Shown here: positions 1-6,786 of the stretch, piece after piece
Layout of the letters: each line of letters opens with the position of its first letter
Position numbering within the stretch: the stretch's first letter is position 1
DNA from: an uncultured Collinsella sp.
Lineage (GTDB): Bacteria; Actinomycetota; Coriobacteriia; Coriobacteriales; Coriobacteriaceae
Reading direction: 5' to 3'
Length of the DNA: 17,155 bases
NCBI GenBank assembly: GCA_905204635.1
Contig: CAJLAN010000008.1
Location: 1 to 17,155 of the forward strand
The notes under the pieces: generated by a model
What the model saw: the letters and a program-made list of their open reading frames with translations, nothing else
Databases searched by the model: none
Told to the model about the DNA's origin: nothing
Position numbers and translations under genes: made by a program

Positions 1-53
1 TGGCAGCTGTGGTAGTGGCAACGGCAGCTGGCAGGGTGTTTTCCGTCTACTTG
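1..53. other. Window edge downstream of mgtA, no gene seen
   Basis: These bases lie beyond the stop codon of the minus-strand MgtA gene. CAGCTG appears twice, but there is no clear terminator hairpin with a T-run and no supported reading frame. Confidence 0.4.
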
Positions 54-2822
54 CTACAGCAGCTCGCCGTGGCGGGCAATGTAGCGGCGCTTTGCCAGCT
101 GGGTGAGCGCGATATAGGCGGTAACGATGCCAATGAGCAGCCCAAAAAAGCTCGTGGGCAGCGGCATGAGGCCGAGCGCATCGGCGATGGGGCTTGCCGG
201 CAGCCAGGTGACGAGCGCCAGGCCCAGCACGGTAAGAACGCACAATGCGGGCGCGGCGTGGTCGCGCGGGCTCGGCAGATGCGGGGAGCGCAACATGTGG
301 ACCACGAGTGTCTGCGACCACATGGACTCGACAAACCAGCCGCTCTGGAAGAGCGCAGCAAAGGTCACCATACCCGCGACGTCGCCCGCGGCGGCAAGCT
401 CGGACCAGCTTGCGTCCACGGCGGCGGGGCACACGACAAAGAAGAGCGCGGCGAAGGTCACGATGTCAAACAGCGAGCTCACGGGGCCCAGCTCGAGCAT
501 AAAGCCCTTGATGGACGCGGCGTCCCAGGCACGCGGGCGGGCAGTCCAGGCGTCATCGACGGTGTCCCACGGCAGCGCGATGCACACGATCTCGTAGACC
601 AGCGACAGCAGCACCAGCTGCAGGGCGCTCATGGGCAAAAACGGCAAGAACAGGCTCGCGACGGTCACGGACAGCACGTTGCCAAAGTTGGAGCTCACTG
701 TGGTCTTGAGGTACTTGAGCAGGTTGCCGTAGGTGCGGCGGCCTTCGATGATTCCGCGTTCGAGCACGCCCAGGTCCTTCTGAAGCAAGATGATATCGGC
801 GGATTCCTTGGCAATGTCGACGGCCGAATCGACTGAGATGCCGCAATCGCTCGCACGCATGGCGGCGGCGTCGTTGATGCCGTCGCCCATAAAGCCCACG
901 GTGTGGCCGAGTAGCTCGCGCATGACGCGCACCAGGCGCGCCTTCTGCAACGGCGAGAGCTTGGCGAAGAGGTGGGTTTTCTCGGCGCGCTCGGCAAGCT
1001 CGGCGTCGTCGAGCGCATCGATCTCGGAGCCGAGCAAGACGTTGCTCGCATCGATGCCGATCTGCGTGCAGACGGTGGCGGCGACGCGGTCGTTGTCGCC
1101 GGTCAGGACCTTGACTGCTACGCCCTTGGCCTCGAGGGTGGCGACGGCGCCCGCGGCACTCGCCTTGGGCGGATCGAGGAAAGCCAAAAAGCCCATCAGC
1201 ACCATGTCGCATTCGTCGGCGATGCCAAACTCGCCCACGCAGCGCGGATTGGTTTTCTGCGCCACGGCAATTACGCGCAGGCCCTCGGCGTTAAGATCGG
1301 CGATCTGTTTGCGAATCTGGGCGAGGCTCTCGTTGGTGAGCGGTTGGGCGATGCCATCGACCTCGACAAAGGAGCAGATCTCGAGCATTTCCTCGGCAGC
1401 TCCCTTGGTAACCATCTGGGTTTTGCCTTGGGCGTCGGAGACAACTACGCTCAGGCGACGGCGCGAGAAATCGAAGGGAACCTCGTCGACCTTGGTATAG
1501 CGGTCGCGCAGGCTCTGGCCCAGCATGGAATCGGGTGCGACGGTCGAGGGCGTCACATCGGCGCGGTCGATAACGGCCAGGTCGATAAGGTTTTTGAGGC
1601 CGGTCTGGAAGAAGCTGTTTAAAAACGCATGGCGCAGCACGCGCGTGTCCTCGTTGCCGTCGGCGTTGAGGTAGCGCTCGAGCACGATGCAGTCTTCGGT
1701 GAGGGTGCCGGTCTTGTCGCAGCACAGGACATCCATCGCGCCGAGGTTTTGAATCGCCGGCAGCTCCTTGACGATAACCTGGCGACGGGCGAGGTCCTTG
1801 GCGCCCTGCGACAGGCTCGTGGTCACGATGACGGGAAGCATCTGCGGCGTGATGCCCACGGCCACACTTGTGGCGAACAGCAGCGCGTCGATGACGTTGC
1901 CCTTGGTGGCGGCGTTGATGGCAAAGACGGCCGGCGCCATAACGAGCATGAGGCGTACGAGCAGCATGGAGACGCTCGAGACACCGCGGTCAAACGCGCT
2001 CTTCTCGCCGCGCCCGTTGAGCATCTTGGCGATGCCGCCCAGGCAGGTGTCCGAGCCGGTGGCAACGACAAGCGCCATGGCGGTGCCGTTTTGCACGGAG
2101 GTGCCGGTAAAGACGATGTTCTTGCAGGCAGAGAGCGGCAGCGCGGAGCCGTCGGCACCATCGACGACGGTGATGGCAGCGGTCTTCTCGACGGCCTCGC
2201 TCTCGCCGGTGAGTGCGGATTCGATGACAAACAGGTCGCGCGCGGTGATGACGCGGGCATCTGCCGGCACCATATCGCCGGCAGAGAGGCGGATCACATC
2301 GCCGGGGACGAGCTCGTCGAAGAGGATCTCGATGCGCTCGCCGTCGCGCAGAACGGTGCAAGTGTTGGAGACCAGGTCCTTGAGGGCCTCTGCCGCATTG
2401 CCGCTGCGGGCTTCCTGGATAAACTTCATACCGCCCGATACCAGCAGCATGATGCCGATGACGATGACCGTGGAGGGGTCGCGCTGCGGCTCGGGCGCGG
2501 CGAGCACGTCGATGTAGAGCGAGACCAGCGCGAGCGCGGCGAGGATGCCGGCGAAGGGATCGATGAAGGCGTCGGCGATGCGGCGGGCGAGCGTCTTGGT
2601 CGGTGCCTCGATGGTGTTGGGGCCGGAGGCGTCCAGGCGCTCGGTTGCCTGCTCGGCGGTGAGGCCGTTTGCCGTGGCGTCAAGCAGTACGAGAGCGTTC
2701 TCGGCGCTATGGGTGGCGGCGAATATGGTGTTCTTGGACAGGCCGGTGCGAGCGGCAGGGCGCGCCGTGCGGCGGCGCTTGGAGATGGCTTCGAGTACCG
2801 TGGCGGTTTTGAGCATCAGCAT
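54..2822 (-). CDS. mgtA: MgtA-type magnesium-translocating P-type ATPase
   Basis: This encodes a full-length P3B-type ATPase (922 aa) expected to import Mg2+ across the cytoplasmic membrane at the cost of ATP. Visible motifs are the actuator TGES loop (about residues 205-208), the phosphorylation motif DKTGTLTED (Asp about 369) and the hinge motif GDGIND. Paired hydrophobic segments lie near residues 85-130 and 285-335, and a block of membrane segments lies at the C terminus. The start at 2822 (MLMLKT) is chosen because AAGGAGGA lies just upstream at 2826-2833; a longer frame to 2873 has no such site. The fourth membrane segment reads TPQMLP, whereas the Escherichia coli protein, as I recall it, has PEMLP, so a glutamine replaces a membrane glutamate. 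The gene is divergent from pyrE and preceded by a leader ORF and a hairpin, which suggests post-initiation control. The family call is firm; exact ion specificity is inferred. Confidence 0.93.
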   Translation of the reverse strand: MLMLKTATVLEAISKRRRTARPAARTGLSKNTIFAATHSAENALVLLDATANGLTAEQATERLDASGPNTIEAPTKTLARRIADAFIDPFAGILAALALVSLYIDVLAAPEPQRDPSTVIVIGIMLLVSGGMKFIQEARSGNAAEALKDLVSNTCTVLRDGERIEILFDELVPGDVIRLSAGDMVPADARVITARDLFVIESALTGESEAVEKTAAITVVDGADGSALPLSACKNIVFTGTSVQNGTAMALVVATGSDTCLGGIAKMLNGRGEKSAFDRGVSSVSMLLVRLMLVMAPAVFAINAATKGNVIDALLFATSVAVGITPQMLPVIVTTSLSQGAKDLARRQVIVKELPAIQNLGAMDVLCCDKTGTLTEDCIVLERYLNADGNEDTRVLRHAFLNSFFQTGLKNLIDLAVIDRADVTPSTVAPDSMLGQSLRDRYTKVDEVPFDFSRRRLSVVVSDAQGKTQMVTKGAAEEMLEICSFVEVDGIAQPLTNESLAQIRKQIADLNAEGLRVIAVAQKTNPRCVGEFGIADECDMVLMGFLAFLDPPKASAAGAVATLEAKGVAVKVLTGDNDRVAATVCTQIGIDASNVLLGSEIDALDDAELAERAEKTHLFAKLSPLQKARLVRVMRELLGHTVGFMGDGINDAAAMRASDCGISVDSAVDIAKESADIILLQKDLGVLERGIIEGRRTYGNLLKYLKTTVSSNFGNVLSVTVASLFLPFLPMSALQLVLLSLVYEIVCIALPWDTVDDAWTARPRAWDAASIKGFMLELGPVSSLFDIVTFAALFFVVCPAAVDASWSELAAAGDVAGMVTFAALFQSGWFVESMWSQTLVVHMLRSPHLPSPRDHAAPALCVLTVLGLALVTWLPASPIADALGLMPLPTSFFGLLIGIVTAYIALTQLAKRRYIARHGELL

Positions 2823-2905
2823 AGGGTCCTCCTTGTTGAAGGGAGTTAGCGTACGTGTCGTATTGAATTGCAAAAAACCTAGATGTCGCTCACGTCATGC
2901 TCGCG

Positions 2906-2942
2906 AACCACCACAAAGGGGACAGGCATCTTTGTGGTGGTT
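2906..2942. repeat. Hairpin repeat with GGGACAGGCAT core
   Basis: A 13-bp perfect inverted repeat, AACCACCACAAAG (2906-2918) and CTTTGTGGTGGTT (2930-2942), encloses the 11-base core GGGACAGGCAT. A second copy lies in the opposite orientation at 13511-13546. Here it sits between the leader ORF and mgtA, so it would form in the mgtA 5' untranslated RNA. It resembles REP-type repeats. Confidence 0.8.
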
Positions 2943-2963
2943 TTGACGATCTGTTGTTGGTGG

Positions 2964-3035
2964 TTATGCGGATGCGGAGTCCTCGCGGCGTGCCGAGGGC
3001 GACATGCAGGTTTTTCGACTAGGACTGCCTTCCAT
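2964..3035 (-). CDS. Putative 23-codon leader ORF upstream of mgtA
   Basis: On the minus strand, AAGGAGGTG is followed five bases later by ATG (3035-3033) and an open frame of 23 codons ending in TAA. The product is rich in Ser, Ala and Arg, beginning MEGSPSRK and ending EDSASA. It lies 141 bp upstream of the MgtA start and downstream of a plausible promoter. Enterobacterial mgtA also has a short translated leader (mgtL) that couples translation to transcription of mgtA. This peptide has no obvious similarity to MgtL, so the analogy is positional only. The ribosome binding site is the main evidence; there is none for a stable protein. Confidence 0.45.
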   Translation of the reverse strand: MEGSPSRKTCMSPSARREDSASA

Positions 3036-3101
3036 GGCACACCTCCTTAAGGCCGGGCGCAGCGCGCTTTGGGTATCTCGTACCCGTTTCAATCCGCCCG
3101 T

Positions 3102-3130
3102 ATTCTTGATGAGGGGGTTTGATATGTCAA
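3102..3130 (-). promoter_or_regulatory. Probable promoter for the mgtA leader and mgtA
   Basis: On the minus strand, TTGACA (3130-3125) is separated by 17 bases from AAGAAT (3107-3102, four of six consensus bases). Transcription would start near 3095, about 60 bases before the leader ATG. A small hairpin, GGGTA-CGAGA-TACCC, lies between. No magnesium M-box riboswitch was recognised in the 2823-3260 interval. Confidence 0.5.
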
Positions 3131-3260
3131 CCCCATTGTTCGGAAAACCATTCCCTCTGACAAAGCCTTTGCAGAATGCCGTGGCCCCAAAGCGCGCCCG
3201 CATCTACGCTTCGCCTGCGCTAAACTGGAAGGCACGTACGCGATTACGAGAGGAGCCCGC

Positions 3261-3941
3261 ATGGAGGCTTACAAGCAAGAGTTCATCAAGTTTATGGTTG
3301 AGTCCGACGTTCTTAAGTTCGGCAGCTTTACGCTCAAGAGCGGCCGCCAGTCCCCGTTCTTTATGAACGCCGGCGCTTACGTGACGGGCTATCAGCTCAA
3401 GAAGCTGGGCGAGTATTACGCCCAGGCCATCCACGATAACTTTGGCGACGACTTTGATGTGCTGTTTGGGCCGGCCTACAAGGGCATTCCCCTGGCCGTC
3501 GTGACCGCGATTGCCTACCACGAGCTGTACGGCAAGGAGGTCAAGTACTGCTGCGACCGCAAGGAGGCCAAGGACCACGGCGCCGACAAGGGCAACCTGC
3601 TGGGCTATGAGCCCCAGGACGGCGACCGCGTGGTCATGGTCGAGGATGTCACCACCAGCGGCAAGTCCATCGACGAGACCTATCCCAAGGTCAAGGCTGC
3701 TGCCGATGTCGAGATCAAGGGCCTGATCGTGTCCCTCAACCGCATGGAGGTCGGCAAGGGCGGTGTGACCACCGCGCAGAAGGAGATCGAGGCCAAGTAC
3801 GGTTTCCCCGTCGCGAGCATCGTCTCCATGGCTGAGGTCGTCGAGACCCTCTACAACCACGAGATCGACGGCAAGGTTGTCATCGACGACGAGCTCAAGA
3901 CCGCCATCGACGCCTACTACGAGCAGTACGGAGCACGTTAG
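3261..3941 (+). CDS. pyrE: Orotate phosphoribosyltransferase
   Basis: PyrE joins orotate and PRPP to make orotidine 5'-monophosphate in de novo pyrimidine synthesis, in the cytoplasm. The 226-aa product carries the PRPP-binding motif VVMVEDVTTSGKS (residues 124-136). The FKSG-like segment is LKSGRQSPFF, and the charged mobile loop is KEAKDHGADKG (residues 101-111). Length is normal for the family. The ATG at 3261 follows GAGAGGAG at 3248-3255. A weak -10-like TAAACT lies at 3221-3226, without a clear -35. No other pyr gene is adjacent. The hairpin of the downstream structured element begins inside the stop codon. Confidence 0.95.
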   Translation: MEAYKQEFIKFMVESDVLKFGSFTLKSGRQSPFFMNAGAYVTGYQLKKLGEYYAQAIHDNFGDDFDVLFGPAYKGIPLAVVTAIAYHELYGKEVKYCCDRKEAKDHGADKGNLLGYEPQDGDRVVMVEDVTTSGKSIDETYPKVKAAADVEIKGLIVSLNRMEVGKGGVTTAQKEIEAKYGFPVASIVSMAEVVETLYNHEIDGKVVIDDELKTAIDAYYEQYGAR

Positions 3942-4140
3942 TTACGGCGTTTTACCAAACGCCGTAACTGCTCGACGCTGCGCGGGCCGCATTTGGACAA
4001 TCTGACGTTCAACTTCAAGGGCGCGACCAGAAGGTCAGCGCCCTTTCGTTTCACGTCACCTTGTCTCAAATGCGACTCGCTCGCTGTCCGTTCTCTACCT
4101 GCGGCGTCGTCTTGCTCCGAATGCGGCTCGCTCGCTGTCG
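3940..4140 (+). ncRNA. Structured intergenic element, copy 1
   Basis: A perfect 13-bp hairpin, AGTTACGGCGTTT-TACC-AAACGCCGTAACT (3940-3969), is followed by TCGACGCTGC (3972-3981). A long nested hairpin comes next. Its outer arms are 3983-3995 (CGGGCCGCATTTG) with 4067-4079, twelve of thirteen paired including one wobble. Its middle arms are TGACGT (4003-4008) with ACGTCA (4053-4058). Its inner arms are AAGGGCGC (4017-4024) with GCGCCCTT (4038-4045). The right outer arm region is repeated in degenerate form at 4104-4140. The first hairpin has no T-run, so simple termination is not evident. The same layout recurs at 15555-15720 with different stem sequences. Transcription and strand are not shown by the sequence; plus is chosen because both copies follow plus-strand genes. 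Confidence 0.5.
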
Positions 4141-4166
4141 TTGCCGAAACATCGGCGTTGCCGGAC

Positions 4167-4195
4167 TAGTCATTGGGGACGTTCATAAATGACTA
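4167..4195. repeat. Short member of the TAGTC(A/G)TT hairpin family
   Basis: TAGTCATT (4167-4174) and AATGACTA (4188-4195) form an 8-bp perfect stem around GGGGACGTTCATA. Longer relatives lie at 7493-7549 and 15742-15797. This copy appears to have lost the inner part of the stem. Confidence 0.65.
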
Positions 4196-4204
4196 CTCAG
4201 GAAT

Positions 4205-4268
4205 GAGCGTGGATAATCTCCCGTTTTTGGCCTGTGTGCAGGCTCAAAGTGGGAGATTATCCGCGCTC
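4205..4268. repeat. Palindrome on the left of the Fic gene
   Basis: Arms 4205-4222 (GAGCGTGGATAATCTCCC) and 4251-4268 (GGGAGATTATCCGCGCTC) pair over 18 positions with one wobble. An almost identical palindrome in the same orientation lies at 5642-5705. The two bracket the Fic gene and its promoter. Confidence 0.85.
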
Positions 4269-4294
4269 GCTTTAATTTGCCTGGGTTGCGATGC

Positions 4295-5467
4295 CTATCT
4301 AATCGGCTCGGCGTCTTCCCTGAGAATCGAAAGATACTCTTCATACCCGTACTGCCGGTATCTCTGTCTTGACTCGTCGAGCGGACGGAGGATACCCAAT
4401 TCTTCAAATGATTTGACGAGCGAGCTCGCGGTACTCCTGCCGATATCGAGTTGGGCAGCGATGAATGCGGTGTCGACGATGGGGTGCTCTTCAAGAATGC
4501 CCAACAGCCTTTGCCCGTTTGCAGCAGTCCTTCCGAGATTTTCGGTAATGGTTGCTGTGGAACGGTTATGGAGGTCAACAAGGTTTTTTAAAGACCCTAC
4601 CGAGTCCTTCGCACTTTCGAGAAGACTGTTGCAGAAAAACTCTATCCATTCCTCGTAAGTGCCTCTCTCTCTTACGGATGTGAGTTGCCGGTAGTACTCG
4701 CTTCGATTTTTCTTGAACTGGAACGATGGATAGAACAAGCAAGAATGAAGAACGCCATCATTGATGAGCATAAGTGTAATGAGAAGCCTGCCCAGGCGAC
4801 CGTTTCCGTCTAGGAATGGATGGGCAGTTTCAAATTGGTAATGGACGAGCGCCGCCCGCACAATCGGATCCATTTCGACTTGAGGCTCATTGATAAAGCG
4901 TTCGAGGTCCTGGAGCGTGTTACTCAAATCTTCAATGTTTGGAGGGACAAACGATGCGGTTGCAATGGTGCAGCCTGAGGGGCCAATCCAGTTTTGTGAG
5001 GAGCGCAGCTCGCCTGGATTCTTCTCCGTTCCGCGCACTCCGTCCAGCAGGACCGCATGAACTTGCCTAAGAAGTCTCGTGCACAAGGGCATCTTTTTGA
5101 GCAGTTCTACGCCGCGGTCGACAGCACGGACGTAATTCACGACGTCTGCGACATCTTTATGATGGAGTTGTGTTTGCGATGGACTAAGTAGGTCGTCAAA
5201 CGTGCACTGGGTTCCCTCAATTTGCGAAGAAAGGAGTGCTTCTTTGCGCACGTACATTGTCAGATACATATCGGCGTTGGGAACAAAGTAGAGCATGCCT
5301 TCAAGCTCTCCAAGCTTTCGTGAGCATGCGGAAAGCGTGCGATAGGTTTCCTCGGTGAGGTTTAGCTGCCTCAATGATTGCAAGGGCGTTGGAAAAAACG
5401 AATAGTAAGCCAATTTCCCCGATAGATTATTGCGGAGCGTTCCCTGGCCGTTCTCCTCGATTTGCAT
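4295..5467 (-). CDS. Class II Fic-domain protein with C-terminal winged helix
   Basis: Fic proteins usually transfer AMP from ATP to hydroxyl side chains of target proteins. The 390-aa product has an N-terminal inhibitory motif SSQIEG (residues 80-85; family pattern S/TxxxEG/N), which in class II Fic proteins blocks ATP binding within the same chain. The full catalytic motif HPFLDGNGRLGR follows (216-227). A C-terminal winged helix-turn-helix is likely near 321-361 (LDIGRSTASSLVKSFEELGI). The start at 5467 is chosen because GGAGG lies five bases upstream; a start at 5479 would place that site inside the gene. No antitoxin gene is adjacent. Base composition is more AT-rich than its neighbours, and the gene is bracketed by matching palindromes, suggesting transfer. 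The DNA-binding end plus the repeat array at its promoter suggest autoregulation. The target is unknown. Confidence 0.9.
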   Translation of the reverse strand: MQIEENGQGTLRNNLSGKLAYYSFFPTPLQSLRQLNLTEETYRTLSACSRKLGELEGMLYFVPNADMYLTMYVRKEALLSSQIEGTQCTFDDLLSPSQTQLHHKDVADVVNYVRAVDRGVELLKKMPLCTRLLRQVHAVLLDGVRGTEKNPGELRSSQNWIGPSGCTIATASFVPPNIEDLSNTLQDLERFINEPQVEMDPIVRAALVHYQFETAHPFLDGNGRLGRLLITLMLINDGVLHSCLFYPSFQFKKNRSEYYRQLTSVRERGTYEEWIEFFCNSLLESAKDSVGSLKNLVDLHNRSTATITENLGRTAANGQRLLGILEEHPIVDTAFIAAQLDIGRSTASSLVKSFEELGILRPLDESRQRYRQYGYEEYLSILREDAEPIR

Positions 5468-5495
5468 CGCGCCCTCCATATCTTTAGTGCCGGAA

Positions 5496-5600
5496 ACTCG
5501 TTATTAGGCCAATCATATCAATTCTAATAACGAGTTTAAGGATTAAATAGTTATTAGAATTGATGTAAACAATCTAATGATGAGAAGTCGTTATTACTTG
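5496..5600 (-). promoter_or_regulatory. AT-rich promoter and operator array of the Fic gene
   Basis: On the minus strand an extended -10, TGATATGAT (5520-5512), lies 44 bases upstream of the chosen ATG. A perfect 15-bp inverted repeat, ATCAATTCTAATAAC (5517-5531) and GTTATTAGAATTGAT (5550-5564), overlaps the -10 edge and covers the upstream DNA. The half-site CGTTATTA or its complement occurs at 5499-5506, 5525-5532 and 5589-5596, with a near match (AGTTATTA) at 5549-5556. This looks like multiple repressor sites. Confidence 0.6.
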
Positions 5601-5641
5601 ACCATGGAGCTCGGCTTGGTACAAGGGGGGTTATCCAAAAT

Positions 5642-5705
5642 GAGAGCGGATAATCTCCCGTTTTTGGCTCGGTGACGGCCTCAAAGTGGGAGATTATCCA
5701 CGCTC
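5642..5705. repeat. Palindrome on the right of the Fic gene
   Basis: Arms 5642-5659 (GAGAGCGGATAATCTCCC) and 5688-5705 (GGGAGATTATCCACGCTC) match the palindrome at 4205-4268, including the flanking loop segments CGTTTTTGG and CTCAAAGT. Both copies have the same orientation. Confidence 0.85.
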
Positions 5706-5966
5706 GTTAGTTAAGCGTCCGAAAATCCACACTCGCCAAACCTACCAAAAAGGGACAGGTTTATTTTGGCACGTTTCGGTCGGTATCAGGAAGTGTCAGG
5801 GACGGGGCGGCGGCAGGACTCGAGAGCGAAAAGAAGTATCGGGTTTGGCGTGCCCGCTTCTGCCCGTCCCGCGCGTGGGCGATACTCGGCTTATCGAACC
5901 GCGATGCAAAGGAGATGCTCATCCCACGAGCACTACCGAGAAGGGCTTGCGATTCGAGTCCCCACC
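5706..5966. other. Gap between the Fic module and crr, no convincing gene
   Basis: Apart from the hairpin repeat at 5741-5770, this stretch holds no frame with a ribosome binding site or recognisable product. GGGACGGG near 5800 can pair with CCCGTCCC near 5867, and GGACTCGA near 5814 with TCGAGTCC near 5954. A structured leader is therefore possible but unproven. It could also be remnant DNA. Confidence 0.35.
5741..5770. repeat. Hairpin repeat with GGGACAGGTTTA core
   Basis: CCTACCAAAAA (5741-5751) and TTTTGGC (5764-5770) enclose GGGACAGGTTTA. Opposite-orientation relatives lie at 12825-12860 and 14703-14738. The outer part of the right arm is degenerate here. Confidence 0.7.
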
Positions 5967-5995
5967 TTAGCATTTGAACCATTTGGCACTATAAT
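5967..5995 (+). promoter_or_regulatory. Probable crr promoter
   Basis: A perfect TATAAT (5990-5995) is preceded at 17 bases by TTAGCA (5967-5972, four of six consensus bases). The start of transcription would be near 6002, giving a leader of about 43 bases before the crr ATG. Confidence 0.6.
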
Positions 5996-6044
5996 TACCG
6001 TAGGCATGCGCACAACGTTGCGCTTAATCAAGAGGAGAAAACGT

Positions 6045-6581
6045 ATGGGTCTGTTTGATATGTTCAAGAAGAAGGCTGAGCCCGCGGCTGCCGCTGCTCC
6101 GGCCTCCATCTCTGCTTCTGCCGGCGCCGACGTGCTGTGCTCGCCCGTCAAGGGCAAGGTCATCAAGATGGCCGACGTGCCCGATCCCGTCTTTGGTGGC
6201 GAGGTTCTGGGCAAGGGCTGTGCCGTGTGGCCCGAGGACGATCTGGTCTACGCTCCCTGCGACGGTAAGGTGACCGTCACCATGGGTCACGCCGTGGGTC
6301 TGCAGTCCGATAGCGGCATCGAGGTTCTGGTGCACGTTGGCGTCGATACCGTCAACATGAACGGCGATGGCTTCGAGGGCTTCGTCAAGGCCGACGACGT
6401 TGTGAAGGCTGGCCAGCCCATACTCAAGATCGACCGCTCCAAGATTGCCGCTGCCGGTTACAAGGACTGCGTCGTGGTGGCCGTGTCCAACACCGCCGAG
6501 TTTGCCGATGTCGAGCTTACCGTCGAGGCCGACTCCGCCGTCGCCGCCGGTGACGCCATCGTTAAGGTCGTTCGCAAGTAA
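6045..6581 (+). CDS. crr: PTS glucose-type EIIA component
   Basis: This soluble cytoplasmic phosphocarrier (178 aa) takes phosphate from HPr on a histidine and passes it to an EIIB domain of the glucose/N-acetylglucosamine type. After a short basic and Ala-rich lead (MGLFDMFKKK, then Ala/Pro) come the family motifs SPVKGKVI and GKGCAVWP. The active-site segment IEVLVHVGVDTVNMNG follows, with the phosphorylated His in VLVHVG. The ATG at 6045 has AGAGGAG upstream and its own promoter. The open frame continues upstream to 5766, but that extension lacks a binding site and crosses the promoter. The gene stands alone with its own terminator, so its partner EIIBC is encoded elsewhere. It is unrelated by family to the mannose-type PTS further along. 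Confidence 0.92.
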   Translation: MGLFDMFKKKAEPAAAAAPASISASAGADVLCSPVKGKVIKMADVPDPVFGGEVLGKGCAVWPEDDLVYAPCDGKVTVTMGHAVGLQSDSGIEVLVHVGVDTVNMNGDGFEGFVKADDVVKAGQPILKIDRSKIAAAGYKDCVVVAVSNTAEFADVELTVEADSAVAAGDAIVKVVRK

Positions 6582-6607
6582 ACTGCGGCGTCCAAAGGAT
6601 GTGCAAG

Positions 6608-6636
6608 GGTGGTCGGGTTTTCCGGCCACCTTTTTT
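6608..6636 (+). terminator. Rho-independent terminator of crr
   Basis: GGTGGTCGG (6608-6616) and CCGGCCACC (6622-6630) pair fully with one G-U wobble across a 5-base loop, followed directly by six T residues. Confidence 0.9.
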
Positions 6637-6653
6637 ATTCAAGACTTTAGTCT

Positions 6654-6722
6654 GCTGGCCGCGCAGCGGCCAGCTTTAAACCACCCGCTACGCGGGTGGA
6701 GACAAACGGCTTTACAAAGCCA
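6654..6722. repeat. Left-end hairpins of the IS200-type element
   Basis: Three perfect stems follow one another: GCTGGCCGC-GCA-GCGGCCAGC (6654-6674), CCACCCGC-TAC-GCGGGTGG (6681-6699) and GGCTTT-AC-AAAGCC (6709-6722). In IS200 the left-end structures serve transposase recognition and limit outside transcription and translation of tnpA. Confidence 0.75.
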
Positions 6723-6786
6723 CCCCTCCGGCCGATATTGACGATTGTTCAGGCCGTCAAGAATTCGAGTCGAAGGGGTGGTCGCC

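Noticed and set aside
9..836. Long open frame on the plus strand opposite mgtA
   Set aside because: It is a shadow of the GC-rich mgtA coding strand with low-complexity His/Gln/Gly composition. Similar shadows oppose the PTS, deglycase and YitT genes.
2964..3203. Longer 79-codon version of the mgtA leader ORF
   Set aside because: It would run through the TTGACA promoter; the ribosome binding site supports the internal ATG at 3035 only.
2823..3260. M-box (Mg2+) riboswitch before mgtA
   Set aside because: I looked for the conserved M-box segments on the minus strand and did not see them.
3004..3366. 120-codon plus-strand frame overlapping the start of pyrE
   Set aside because: No ribosome binding site; it overlaps pyrE in another frame and has no recognisable domain.
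4205..5705. Fic gene as half of a toxin-antitoxin pair
   Set aside because: No small antitoxin frame adjoins it, and the inhibitory motif SSQIEG is within the same protein, so it is a self-inhibited class II Fic.
5948..5964. tRNA T-arm-like sequence GATTCGAGTCCC
   Set aside because: The flanking bases do not form a five-pair T stem, and no acceptor, D or anticodon arm fits upstream.
5766..6044. A 93-codon N-terminal extension of crr
   Set aside because: It crosses a good promoter, has no ribosome binding site, and its sequence resembles no PTS domain. AGAGGAG precedes the ATG at 6045.
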